DNA of 12,581 nt from an uncultured archaeon (lineage in GTDB: Archaea; Halobacteriota; Methanosarcinia; Methanotrichales; Methanotrichaceae), in NCBI GenBank assembly GCA_902385025.1, contig CABMDX010000137.1, positions 1 through 12,581 on the forward strand, written 5' to 3'. The translations under genes were made by a program, and so were the position numbers. Each line of letters starts with the position of its first letter. The stretch's first letter is position 1. This document shows, in pieces, positions 7,404-12,581 of this stretch. The notes below the pieces were generated by a model. That model ran no database searches, was not told where the DNA came from, and saw only the letters and a program-made list of their open reading frames with translations.

Positions 7404-7453
7404 AATCACAATTTTTACGGGACTATCCAGCGAATATTATCATCATTAAGGTG
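7404..7453 (+). promoter_or_regulatory. Weak candidate promoter and ribosome binding site for the dys-ubiX cluster
   Basis: AATTTTTA at 7410-7417 could act as the TATA box, with a start near 7442. AAGGTG at 7448-7453 lies 6 bases before the ATG at 7460 and decides that start over the in-frame GTG at 7451, which forms part of this site. Another AT-rich stretch (CGAATATTAT, 7431-7440) lies too close to the gene unless the transcript is leaderless. Confidence 0.3.
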
Positions 7454-7459
7454 AACAAA

Positions 7460-8443
7460 ATGGATACGGTGCATCAGTTGGAGATCGCTCCGGGAATGAG
7501 CGTGGATATCCTTGTGCAGGGAATGGCCCATTGCGGCTTTGGAGCCAGAAGGCTGGCTGAAGCGGTGGCAATTTACGAAAATATGCTTTCAGGAGATTTC
7601 ACCAAATTTTTAACACTCTCCGGCGCGATGGTGCCCGCCGGGATGAGAAATATGGTTTCCGATCTGATCAGCAGGGGCCACGTGGATGTTCTGGTCATCA
7701 CGGGCGCAAATCTGGTGCACGACATCATCGAGTCCTTCGGATGCCACTGCCTGGGGACGCCAAAGTCAGATGATGCCGCCCTGCGTGCCGCAGGAGTAAG
7801 CCGGATTTATGATGTATTCCTGCGGGATGAAGACTTTGTATCATTTGAGGAGCTGATGCAGAGAATACTGCCGCAGACGCAAAAGACAATCTCCGGAAGG
7901 GAGCTGATGAGCACTCTGGGAGAGAAAATTATGGACAGGAATTCCATTCTGCGCTCAGCCTTCGATGCAGATGTACCTGTATTCTGCCCGGCGCTGCCCG
8001 ATTCTATGATTGGGCTGCAGGCCTGGATGTTCGGCCAGACGAAAAAGCTCTCAGTAGATGCATTTGCTGATATCAAGGAGATCGTGGACATCTGCTACAA
8101 TTCCAAAGGTTCAGGAATAGTAATAGTGGGCGGAGGCGTGCCCAAGAATTTCGCCCTTCAGTCCATGCTTGTCACTCCCAAGAGCTTTGACCTCGCGATC
8201 CAGCTCACCACAGACACGCCAGAAAATGGCGGTCTATCTGGAGCCACGCTCTCCGAGGCCATATCCTGGGGCAAGATCTCAGCCGGGGCACGCTATGTGA
8301 CGGTTTACGGCGATGCTACCATCACCTTTCCCCTGATGGTAGCAGCGACGCTGGAGAGGCTGGAAAAGAATCGGAAAGGTAGCATGAATAAAGCGCTCTG
8401 GAAAAGCGCGGCAGAAAGCCCAGGAGATGCAAACAATGAATGA
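7460..8443 (+). CDS. dys: Deoxyhypusine synthase
   Basis: This enzyme transfers the aminobutyl group of spermidine to a lysine of translation factor aIF5A, the first step of hypusine formation, in the cytoplasm. The 327-residue protein shows the family layout: TGAN (about 82-85), a NAD-binding GGGVPKN (224-230), and the catalytic block EAISWGKISAGA (266-277). Lys272 there corresponds to the lysine that forms the enzyme-imine intermediate, so it should be a true synthase rather than one of the paralogues lacking this lysine. I start at ATG 7460 because AAGGTG precedes it at 6 bases. It leads a plus-strand cluster with a small membrane protein, ubiX and a zinc-finger protein. The last 20 residues are hydrophilic and beyond the core fold. 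Confidence 0.92.
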   Translation: MDTVHQLEIAPGMSVDILVQGMAHCGFGARRLAEAVAIYENMLSGDFTKFLTLSGAMVPAGMRNMVSDLISRGHVDVLVITGANLVHDIIESFGCHCLGTPKSDDAALRAAGVSRIYDVFLRDEDFVSFEELMQRILPQTQKTISGRELMSTLGEKIMDRNSILRSAFDADVPVFCPALPDSMIGLQAWMFGQTKKLSVDAFADIKEIVDICYNSKGSGIVIVGGGVPKNFALQSMLVTPKSFDLAIQLTTDTPENGGLSGATLSEAISWGKISAGARYVTVYGDATITFPLMVAATLERLEKNRKGSMNKALWKSAAESPGDANNE

Positions 8444-8705
8444 ATCACGGCAGGAAGCTCTCAAGAAAAGGCTTGGACAGACCCTATTCGTCCTGTCCTT
8501 TGCCTTTTACGGTAGCCTGTTGCTGATGCCGTTTGCGTCTATCTCCACCGGCAACAGGATGATATTATCATCAATTCTTTTGATTCTTGGGGAAGCATCA
8601 TTCTGGATCGCGGCTATGATCCTGGGCAGACAGTTTATCTCAAAGTATCGAAATATGGTTTGGAGATCCTGGCTCACGAAATTGCGGAAGATCTTTAGCT
8701 ATTGA
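8436..8705 (+). CDS. Small two-helix membrane protein, resembles 'transporter suffix domain' proteins
   Basis: The protein has 89 residues: a basic N-terminus, hydrophobic helices at about 13-33 and 42-65, and a basic C-terminal tail (SKYRNMVWRSWLTKLRKIF). The GEASFWIAAMILGRQFISKY stretch resembles the conserved core of the poorly characterised 'transporter suffix' family; this is recognition from memory and moderate. No enzymatic motif is visible and I assign no function. ATG 8436 overlaps the end of dys by 8 bases. An upstream in-frame ATG at 8427 touches CAGGAG directly, whereas 8436 stands 9 bases from it, so 8436 is the better start. Overlap with dys implies the two genes are co-transcribed. 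Confidence 0.75.
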   Translation: MNESRQEALKKRLGQTLFVLSFAFYGSLLLMPFASISTGNRMILSSILLILGEASFWIAAMILGRQFISKYRNMVWRSWLTKLRKIFSY

Positions 8706-8733
8706 ATTGAAGTTATAGGCAGGAGGTTGGCAT

Positions 8734-9330
8734 TTGGAGATCGTGGTTGGCATCAGCGGGGCCTCGGGAGTGCAGTACGGAGTTCGACTCCTGCAGGCCT
8801 TGAGGGAGAAAGAGTGCACAACACATTTAGTTGTAACCGATTCGGCCCGAAAGATCATAGAAATCGAAACCCATCAATCCCTGAGCGAAGTTTTTGAGCT
8901 GGCGAGCCGCTTTTATGAACCGCATGACTTTGCCGCGCCGGTGGCCAGCGGCTCACACCTGTTCGATGCCATGGTGGTCATACCCTGCAGCATGGGAACG
9001 CTTTCCTCCATTGCATGCGGATCTTCGGACACGCTCATCACGCGGACTGCGGACGTCTGCCTCAAGGAGAAGAGGAGACTGGTGCTGGTGCCAAGGGAGA
9101 CGCCCTTGAGCCTCATCCAGCTTCGCAACATGGTTTCCGCCGCTGAGGCCGGGGCCGTGATCCTGCCCGCATGCCCTGCATTTTATTCCCGGCCCGAGAG
9201 TCTTGAGGATCTGGTGGATGTGCTGGTGGGCCGCGTGCTCGATCTTCTGGGCCTGGAGAACGATCTATACGGCAGGTGGGAAGGAAATGCTTATAACCGT
9301 TTGAATCAGAGCGGTGAAAAGGTGAATTAG
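8734..9330 (+). CDS. ubiX: UbiX flavin prenyltransferase (prenylated-FMN synthase)
   Basis: UbiX attaches a dimethylallyl group to FMN, making the prFMN cofactor used by UbiD-type decarboxylases. The 198-residue protein has the flavoprotein start GISGASGVQYG (6-16), then MVVIPCSMGTLSSIA (80-94), the family block LVLVPRETPLSLIQLRNM (116-133) with Arg121-Glu122, the AFYSRP motif with Tyr151, and Arg167. In archaea a UbiD homologue, anhydromevalonate phosphate decarboxylase of the archaeal mevalonate pathway, needs prFMN, so a role in lipid precursor supply is likely. The start is TTG with AGGAGGT 6-7 bases upstream; no ATG precedes the conserved VVGISG. The stop abuts the next gene's ATG directly. 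Confidence 0.93.
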   Translation: MEIVVGISGASGVQYGVRLLQALREKECTTHLVVTDSARKIIEIETHQSLSEVFELASRFYEPHDFAAPVASGSHLFDAMVVIPCSMGTLSSIACGSSDTLITRTADVCLKEKRRLVLVPRETPLSLIQLRNMVSAAEAGAVILPACPAFYSRPESLEDLVDVLVGRVLDLLGLENDLYGRWEGNAYNRLNQSGEKVN

Positions 9331-9549
9331 ATGAAGTGTGCGCTGTGTCTCGTTGATAAGGAAACCCTGCCAGTCAAGCTCAATATTGCTACCATTCACG
9401 GCCCAAAGGAAGAGATTTACAACATCTGCAAGGAATGTCTGGAGCTCGCCCATCAGGCATACCTCGACAAGGATTTCCTGGCGGTAAAAGCGGGGTCCAA
9501 TGCTGCACCCCATGGTGCGCATGGAGATGCACACGGCGCGCATCACTAG
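9331..9549 (+). CDS. Small ClpX-like C4 zinc-finger protein with a His-rich tail, function unknown
   Basis: The 72-residue protein has CxxC at 3-6 and CxxC at 33-36 (Cys3, Cys6, Cys33, Cys36). The spacing and the YNICKECLELAHQ sequence resemble the N-terminal C4 zinc-binding domain of ClpX (typically ...YICxECxxLC...), but no ATPase follows. The C-terminus (61-72, HGAHGDAHGAHH) has five His and could bind a metal. The ATG directly follows the ubiX TAG, and AAGGTG inside the ubiX end lies 6 bases upstream, so the two are probably translated together. A role as a metal-binding partner or adaptor is guesswork. It ends the plus-strand cluster, facing the convergent TPR gene. Confidence 0.8.
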   Translation: MKCALCLVDKETLPVKLNIATIHGPKEEIYNICKECLELAHQAYLDKDFLAVKAGSNAAPHGAHGDAHGAHH

Positions 9550-9672
9550 AATCCCATATTCCCTTTTCTCGAAATATTCAGGCAAATAGCCAAAATACTG
9601 ATAATTGCGGCTGCTGGCAATGAATAATCAGACGACGAGAGACAATACCTTGGTCGCTGCAGGCACGAAAAA
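9550..9672. other. Convergent intergenic region with weak terminator signals
   Basis: This stretch separates two converging genes. Downstream of the zinc-finger gene there is a short plus-strand T run (CCCTTTTCTC, about 9560-9569). Downstream of the TPR gene, minus-strand T5 lies at 9667-9671, right after the stop. U-rich runs like these can end archaeal transcripts, but both are short. A small inverted repeat ATTGC/GCAAT (9604-9608 and 9617-9621) lies between them. I see no gene. Confidence 0.35.
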
Positions 9673-10866
9673 TTAATCAAGTCTTCCATGTCTGAAAGCC
9701 AGGGCTATCCGGATGATCAGCAGGCAGAAAACTGTTGACACAGCCGTGTCAGAAGGGATGTGAACTGGCAGCTCTGGCAGATCCAGGATGTTGTCCTTCA
9801 TCATTACAGCCTCGGGCTCGGATATAAAGCGGCTCTCCGTTCCATTATATCCCAGAATCCTGGCATAAATAAGCGCTTGCTCTGAGTCGCCACTCCTCCC
9901 GACTCTGCGATAAACCTCTGCCGCATTAACGTAAGCAGTGGAATAGTTTTTGTCCAGAATCAGGGCATTCTTCAGGCAATTCATGGATTCCTGATAGGAT
10001 CCAATCTCCGCTAAAGATTTGGCTTTGTTATTCCAGGCATACTTATTGTAGATATCAAGGTTAATCGAAGCATTATAGTACCGCAGAGCCTCAATATGTC
10101 GCATTCGCTCCTCTGATGCAACGCCGAGGTTGTTTACAGCAGGTGAGTATTTTGGGTCAAGCTTCAGCGATCGCTTGAAGCAGTCTGTTGCCTGATTCAG
10201 ATCACCCCTGTCCAGGAGCGCTACGCCCTTATTATTCCATAAAAGGGGATTGGACCCGGAGAGCTGCAGTGCTCTATCGATGCTTTCCAAAGCCAGACTG
10301 TAGTTCTTTTGGGCAATGAGGGCCACACCCATGTTATTGTGCGGGTCTGCCCAATCTGGTGACAAATTGATCGATTCATTGAAGAAACGGATGGATGAAT
10401 TTATGTTCCCCTGCCGGTAAAGCACCAGCCCCCTGTGATTCAATGCCGGGGCATCCAATGGCTCGGCTGAAGAATCGTTCTCACTCAGATTTTCAGATAG
10501 AAGATCTCCTTCAGAATCCATCATCCATAGTCGCATTGACGGCCACGATGACTTTGAGGTCTCTGACGATGCCGGCCCTCCCGAAAATTCTCTGGAATTT
10601 TTTATATTGTAAGATGAAGTCTGGTTCTTGGATATATTCTCAGATATATTTAGAGAATTGCTTTTATTGGATACTGCGCCCACAGAAGGAAGGGTCATAG
10701 CACTTTGATTTGAGCCAGGAGAAGAAACGTCGGAACCGTTCTCTGATGAATTAAGGTGATTGATAGAGCCAGGGGAATCGGTCATCAGGCTCTCGCTCAC
10801 ACCCGCAATCTGCAATACCATTACGATAGATATAACGACAAAACCAGTTACGGACAGCCTAGCCAT
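9673..10866 (-). CDS. Secreted or membrane-anchored TPR-repeat protein
   Basis: A 397-residue exported protein. Residues 1-26 form a signal peptide or anchor (MARLSVTG, then a hydrophobic run). Residues 27-138 are a low-complexity Ser/Asn/Gly/Glu-rich linker. About six TPR units follow at 140-340, showing the pattern WNNKGVAL...G....A......AL.LDP. Residues 371-391 form a hydrophobic C-terminal helix followed by FRHGRLD, a positive-inside anchor. I count 16 N-x-S/T sequons, seven of them in residues 39-83, which points to an extracellular glycosylated protein. TPR arrays usually bind other proteins; the partner is unknown. The C-terminus is not a recognisable PGF-CTERM sorting signal. No ribosome binding site precedes the ATG, and a weak TATA (TGTATTAC on the minus strand, 10898-10891) would fit a leaderless transcript. 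Confidence 0.82.
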   Translation of the reverse strand: MARLSVTGFVVISIVMVLQIAGVSESLMTDSPGSINHLNSSENGSDVSSPGSNQSAMTLPSVGAVSNKSNSLNISENISKNQTSSYNIKNSREFSGGPASSETSKSSWPSMRLWMMDSEGDLLSENLSENDSSAEPLDAPALNHRGLVLYRQGNINSSIRFFNESINLSPDWADPHNNMGVALIAQKNYSLALESIDRALQLSGSNPLLWNNKGVALLDRGDLNQATDCFKRSLKLDPKYSPAVNNLGVASEERMRHIEALRYYNASINLDIYNKYAWNNKAKSLAEIGSYQESMNCLKNALILDKNYSTAYVNAAEVYRRVGRSGDSEQALIYARILGYNGTESRFISEPEAVMMKDNILDLPELPVHIPSDTAVSTVFCLLIIRIALAFRHGRLD

Positions 10867-11119
10867 AATATACCAGAGATAACGTTAATGGTAATACAAG
10901 AATGTTTTGCATTTCCACCATTCCAGAATTTCTGCCAAATCTTATGCGCATGTATTGCCGGGCTTCAAAATGCCCGGGAGGAGAAGAGAGAAGAAAACGC
11001 ACTCCAGAACCTTCATCCCCAAAGCACTGGATGACCGGCTCTGCGAATTGGCATCAGCCACCTTGCGACATCGTTCGATGAAGATCTGATTCTCAGTTGA
11101 TTCTATGTTTATATCGATC
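10867..11119. other. 253-base gap without a convincing gene; one GC-rich hairpin
   Basis: The gap separates the glycosyltransferase from the TPR gene, both on the minus strand. It holds the weak TPR promoter near 10891-10898 and a perfect 6-bp inverted repeat CCGGGC/GCCCGG (10958-10963 and 10972-10977) with an 8-base loop. No T run follows it on either strand, so it is not an obvious terminator. Short frames across the gap show no family resemblance and no ribosome binding sites. Confidence 0.4.
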
Positions 11120-11959
11120 TCAAGTCCATTTCAGGACCATCTTCTCAACTCTCTCTATGCGCTGTTTGCCAAATGTTTTAACGTTCTCGCATTTTTCGCT
11201 CACCCTTTGGCGACCGGAGGTGCGCATCGGCATAGCTGCAGGCATACGTATTGGCTTATATTCTTGATATTTTATAAATTTAGCTATATGTGGACTGTTA
11301 ATCTTCCCGCCATCCATCATTCCTAGTTCGAAATAATACCTGCAAAGGCCTATCACCCCATATGCTTCGAGCCTCCTGGCAGAGGTCACTACCTTTCTCT
11401 GCATCAGAAAACGAGTTTGCCCCACCTTTTTAAGCTCGCGATCAAAGGCTGCGTCCTCCAGGGCATAGTCTTTGAATCCACCAACTTTTATAAAGACATC
11501 CCGAGGAACGCAGAGATTTATTCCAATGAGACTAGTATTTCGGAAGTTTGAGCTGAGCCAGAAAAAGCCGCAGCCTAGGCATTCAAATATCTTCATCTTG
11601 AGGCCTATTCCCTCTATTTCAAAGCCTGCAGTAAGCCCAACTATACCGCAATCGAGATATTTTTTTACCGTCTCCAGATAATCCTCTTTTATCCTCGTAT
11701 CTGCATCTATGAACACCAGGTATGTACCTTTTGCAACCTTCGCACCCTGATTGCGTCCCCACCAGATGCCTCTTTTCTTTGATACAACTACCTTGTCGGC
11801 ATATTTCCTGGCAATCTCCCGAGTCCTATCACTACTGCTGCCATCGGAGACTATTATCTCAAAGCGATCCCGTGGAAGCGTCTGCTTTGAAATCGATTTT
11901 AGGCATGCCTCAATGTAGACTTCCTCGTTAAGCGTGGGTATTATGATTGAGAATTCCAT
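11120..11959 (-). CDS. Family 2 glycosyltransferase (GT-A fold)
   Basis: Transfers a sugar from a nucleotide-sugar donor, probably in surface polysaccharide, lipid or glycoprotein synthesis at the inner face of the membrane. From the chosen start it has 279 residues. FSIIIPTLNEE (3-13) is the first Rossmann strand, SDGSSSDRT (38-46) the nucleotide-binding turn, and FIDADTRI (83-90) contains the metal-binding DxD (Asp85, Asp87). The acceptor-side acidic motif is ALEDAAFDREL (166-176). The last 40 residues are basic, with no clear transmembrane pair. The frame is open back to an ATG at 12016, which would add 19 charged residues. I prefer 11959 because the family begins at the first strand; a GTG at 11968 with GAGG 10 bases upstream is a second option. 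The next gene encodes a sequon-rich secreted protein, but no direct link is shown. Confidence 0.88.
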   Translation of the reverse strand: MEFSIIIPTLNEEVYIEACLKSISKQTLPRDRFEIIVSDGSSSDRTREIARKYADKVVVSKKRGIWWGRNQGAKVAKGTYLVFIDADTRIKEDYLETVKKYLDCGIVGLTAGFEIEGIGLKMKIFECLGCGFFWLSSNFRNTSLIGINLCVPRDVFIKVGGFKDYALEDAAFDRELKKVGQTRFLMQRKVVTSARRLEAYGVIGLCRYYFELGMMDGGKINSPHIAKFIKYQEYKPIRMPAAMPMRTSGRQRVSEKCENVKTFGKQRIERVEKMVLKWT

Positions 11960-12016
11960 TGCATTCACTTCGTTAATTCCTCGGGCTCTCCACTCTCTTT
12001 TTCTCGGAACATACAT

Positions 12017-12174
12017 AAGCTTTTAGGACAAAAGCTATTTGCGGCAACGAAAATCCGTACCTATAGGAAAGTGCATGAGCAGCCGCGCGGGGTGGCGCTC
12101 CGATATTTCTCGGGAGGCTTCTTTCATAATTCATTCTCCAGGGAAAACTTTTGGTCCTTGCCGGACAACCGCTC
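12017..12174. other. Divergent intergenic stretch upstream of the glycosyltransferase
   Basis: No protein gene is convincing here. The part next to the glycosyltransferase should hold its minus-strand promoter, but I cannot pick a clear TATA box; GCTTATGTA near 12010-12018 is one candidate if translation starts at 11959. A weak hairpin CTCCGA/TCGGGAG (12098-12103 and 12110-12116, one bulged G) is visible. Confidence 0.3.
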
Positions 12175-12197
12175 TTCGCCTATAGACGAACGGCGAA
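12175..12197. repeat. Inverted repeat overlapping the BRE of the candidate small RNA promoter
   Basis: TTCGCC (12175-12180) and GGCGAA (12192-12197) are perfect reverse complements separated by 11 bases. The right arm covers the first bases of the BRE, CGAAAA at 12194-12199. A protein bound here could block TFB, so an operator is plausible; this is inference from position alone. Confidence 0.4.
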
Positions 12198-12208
12198 AAC
12201 TATATATT
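12194..12208 (+). promoter_or_regulatory. Strong archaeal BRE/TATA promoter
   Basis: CGAAAA (12194-12199) followed by CTATATATT (12200-12208) is close to the archaeal BRE plus TATA consensus and is the best promoter match I see in the window. Placing the box at -32 to -25 puts transcription start at or next to 12231, the first base of the hairpin described in the next entry. The TATA core is nearly symmetric, so minus-strand use towards the glycosyltransferase cannot be excluded. Confidence 0.55.
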
Positions 12209-12230
12209 CGTCGATCGTAGTAGTATGAGT

Positions 12231-12321
12231 GGCAAGAGTCAAGTGCTATTTTCTCCCTCCTACACCTGTGACTTTTGCCTCCCTCCTTATACGGTAGATT
12301 TGCTCCCAGGAAGTCCTTTTT
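12231..12321 (+). ncRNA. Candidate small RNA with two anti-Shine-Dalgarno motifs, undescribed to my knowledge
   Basis: The predicted transcript starts with an 11-bp stem: GGCAAGAGTCA (12231-12241) pairs with TGACTTTTGCC (12269-12279), with a single G-U pair and no mismatch. The 27-base loop contains CTCCCTCCT (12253-12261). Inside it, GTG (12243-12245) may pair with CAC (12263-12265), leaving the motif exposed. A second CTCCCTCCT (12279-12287) follows the stem. A T5 run at 12317-12321 could end the transcript at about 91 bases. CUCCCUCCU is complementary to AGGAGGGAG ribosome binding sites such as those of fpoH and fpoCD. Methanosarcina mazei sRNA41 is a known case of a methanogen RNA acting on ribosome binding sites in polycistronic mRNAs. 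Against it: no transcript data, and overlapping short frames exist, including one on the plus strand from ATG 12225. Confidence 0.45.
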
Positions 12322-12376
12322 CCAAAGATTCAGGAATATCATCAAGGCACAAAGCACAGCGACTTCTGCCCTTCAT

Positions 12377-12390
12377 AACCCGTATATATC
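12377..12390 (+). promoter_or_regulatory. Probable nurA promoter
   Basis: TATATATC at 12383-12390 is a good TATA box, with a weak AACCCG upstream. Counting from it places the start at about 12415, one base before the nurA ATG, so the mRNA would be leaderless. That fits the absence of a ribosome binding site there. Confidence 0.5.
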
Positions 12391-12415
12391 TTGTAGCACC
12401 CCTATTGCTCTTTGG

Positions 12416-12581
12416 ATGTTGGACAATAGCCGGCTCAGCGCCGTGGCGGAGCTCATCCGGGATCACATAGCCCTGGACGGAGTCGAGAGGTATTGCGTGG
12501 AGACAGGTGTAGAGAGCCAGGATTTTGTGCCGCTCGAGCCGCGCGACTTTGAGGGAAATATATCGGCAGTGGATGGCTCCA
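12416..12581 (+). CDS. nurA: NurA-family nuclease, N-terminal fragment cut by the window
   Basis: Only the first 55 codons are present. The visible protein is hydrophilic and ends in FEGNISAVDGS (45-55). The AVDGS motif near residue 50 is the first active-site motif of the NurA domain, where Asp53 would be a metal ligand. NurA is a 5'-3' nuclease that works with HerA helicase and Mre11-Rad50 in DNA end resection in archaea, and herA is often nearby; here any partner would lie beyond the right edge. The ATG at 12416 has no ribosome binding site but sits 26 bases after a TATA box. The assignment rests on one motif and the general look of the start, so other NurA-like families are possible. Confidence 0.65.
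   Translation, partial: MLDNSRLSAVAELIRDHIALDGVERYCVETGVESQDFVPLEPRDFEGNISAVDGS

Noticed and set aside
10756..11089. Plus-strand frames across the TPR gene start and the following gap
   Set aside because: Mostly antisense to the TPR gene or low-complexity basic sequence; no ribosome binding site or family motif.
11960..12016. 19-residue N-terminal extension of the glycosyltransferase
   Set aside because: Charged leader before the usual first strand, with no ribosome binding site before ATG 12016; kept only as an alternative start.
12124..12357. 77-codon minus-strand frame
   Set aside because: Low-complexity charged product without recognisable motifs, running through the promoter and hairpin. 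The GGAGGGAGG sequences on this strand could be ribosome binding sites, but they lie inside the frame and no good start follows them.
12225..12470. 81-codon plus-strand frame after the strong promoter
   Set aside because: It overlaps nurA by 55 bases, has no ribosome binding site and no family resemblance, and its ATG lies upstream of the predicted transcript start.
1..12581. tRNA, rRNA, CRISPR arrays, insertion sequences
   Set aside because: I saw no tRNA-like TTCGA arm with an acceptor stem, no regularly spaced repeats, and no transposase motifs or terminal repeats.

Overview
The window looks like a piece of a methanogen chromosome, most likely a Methanothrix (Methanosaeta)-type member of the Methanosarcinales. 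This rests on an F420H2-dehydrogenase-type (Fpo) gene cluster in the order A-B-C/D-H-I-J-J-K-L, an archaeal deoxyhypusine synthase, a NurA nuclease, BRE/TATA promoter motifs and GGAGG ribosome binding sites. The genus call leans on the Lys/Ala-rich FpoI tail and is an inference.

Positions 1-7325, all on the minus strand, hold a tightly packed fpo operon read from right to left: fpoA, fpoB, a fused fpoCD, fpoH, fpoI, a split fpoJ (two genes), fpoK and fpoL. FpoL is cut by the left edge of the window. Together these encode the connecting module (B, C/D, I), the membrane heel (A, H) and part of the proton-pumping arm (J, K, L) of a complex I relative that passes electrons to methanophenazine. 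fpoM and fpoN would be expected just beyond the left edge. Three successive cistrons (fpoB, fpoCD, fpoH) appear to start with TTG behind strong ribosome binding sites.

A divergent promoter region (7326-7459) separates fpo from a plus-strand cluster at 7460-9549. It contains deoxyhypusine synthase, a two-helix membrane protein of the 'transporter suffix' kind, UbiX flavin prenyltransferase, and a 72-residue protein with a ClpX-like CxxC...CxxC zinc finger and a His-rich tail. UbiX would supply prenylated FMN, which the UbiD-like decarboxylase of the archaeal mevalonate pathway needs.

On the minus strand follow a secreted or membrane-anchored TPR protein rich in N-glycosylation sequons (9673-10866) and a family 2 glycosyltransferase (11120-11959). 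Between them lies a 253-base gap with no convincing gene.

The right end (about 12017-12415) has no convincing protein gene. It does hold a strong BRE/TATA promoter whose predicted start falls on the first base of an 11-bp hairpin. The hairpin loop displays CTCCCTCCT, an anti-Shine-Dalgarno motif, and a second copy follows the stem. I propose an unannotated small RNA here. Its motif is complementary to the ribosome binding sites of fpoH, fpoCD and fpoK in this same window. The window ends inside nurA, which has its own promoter and a probable leaderless start.
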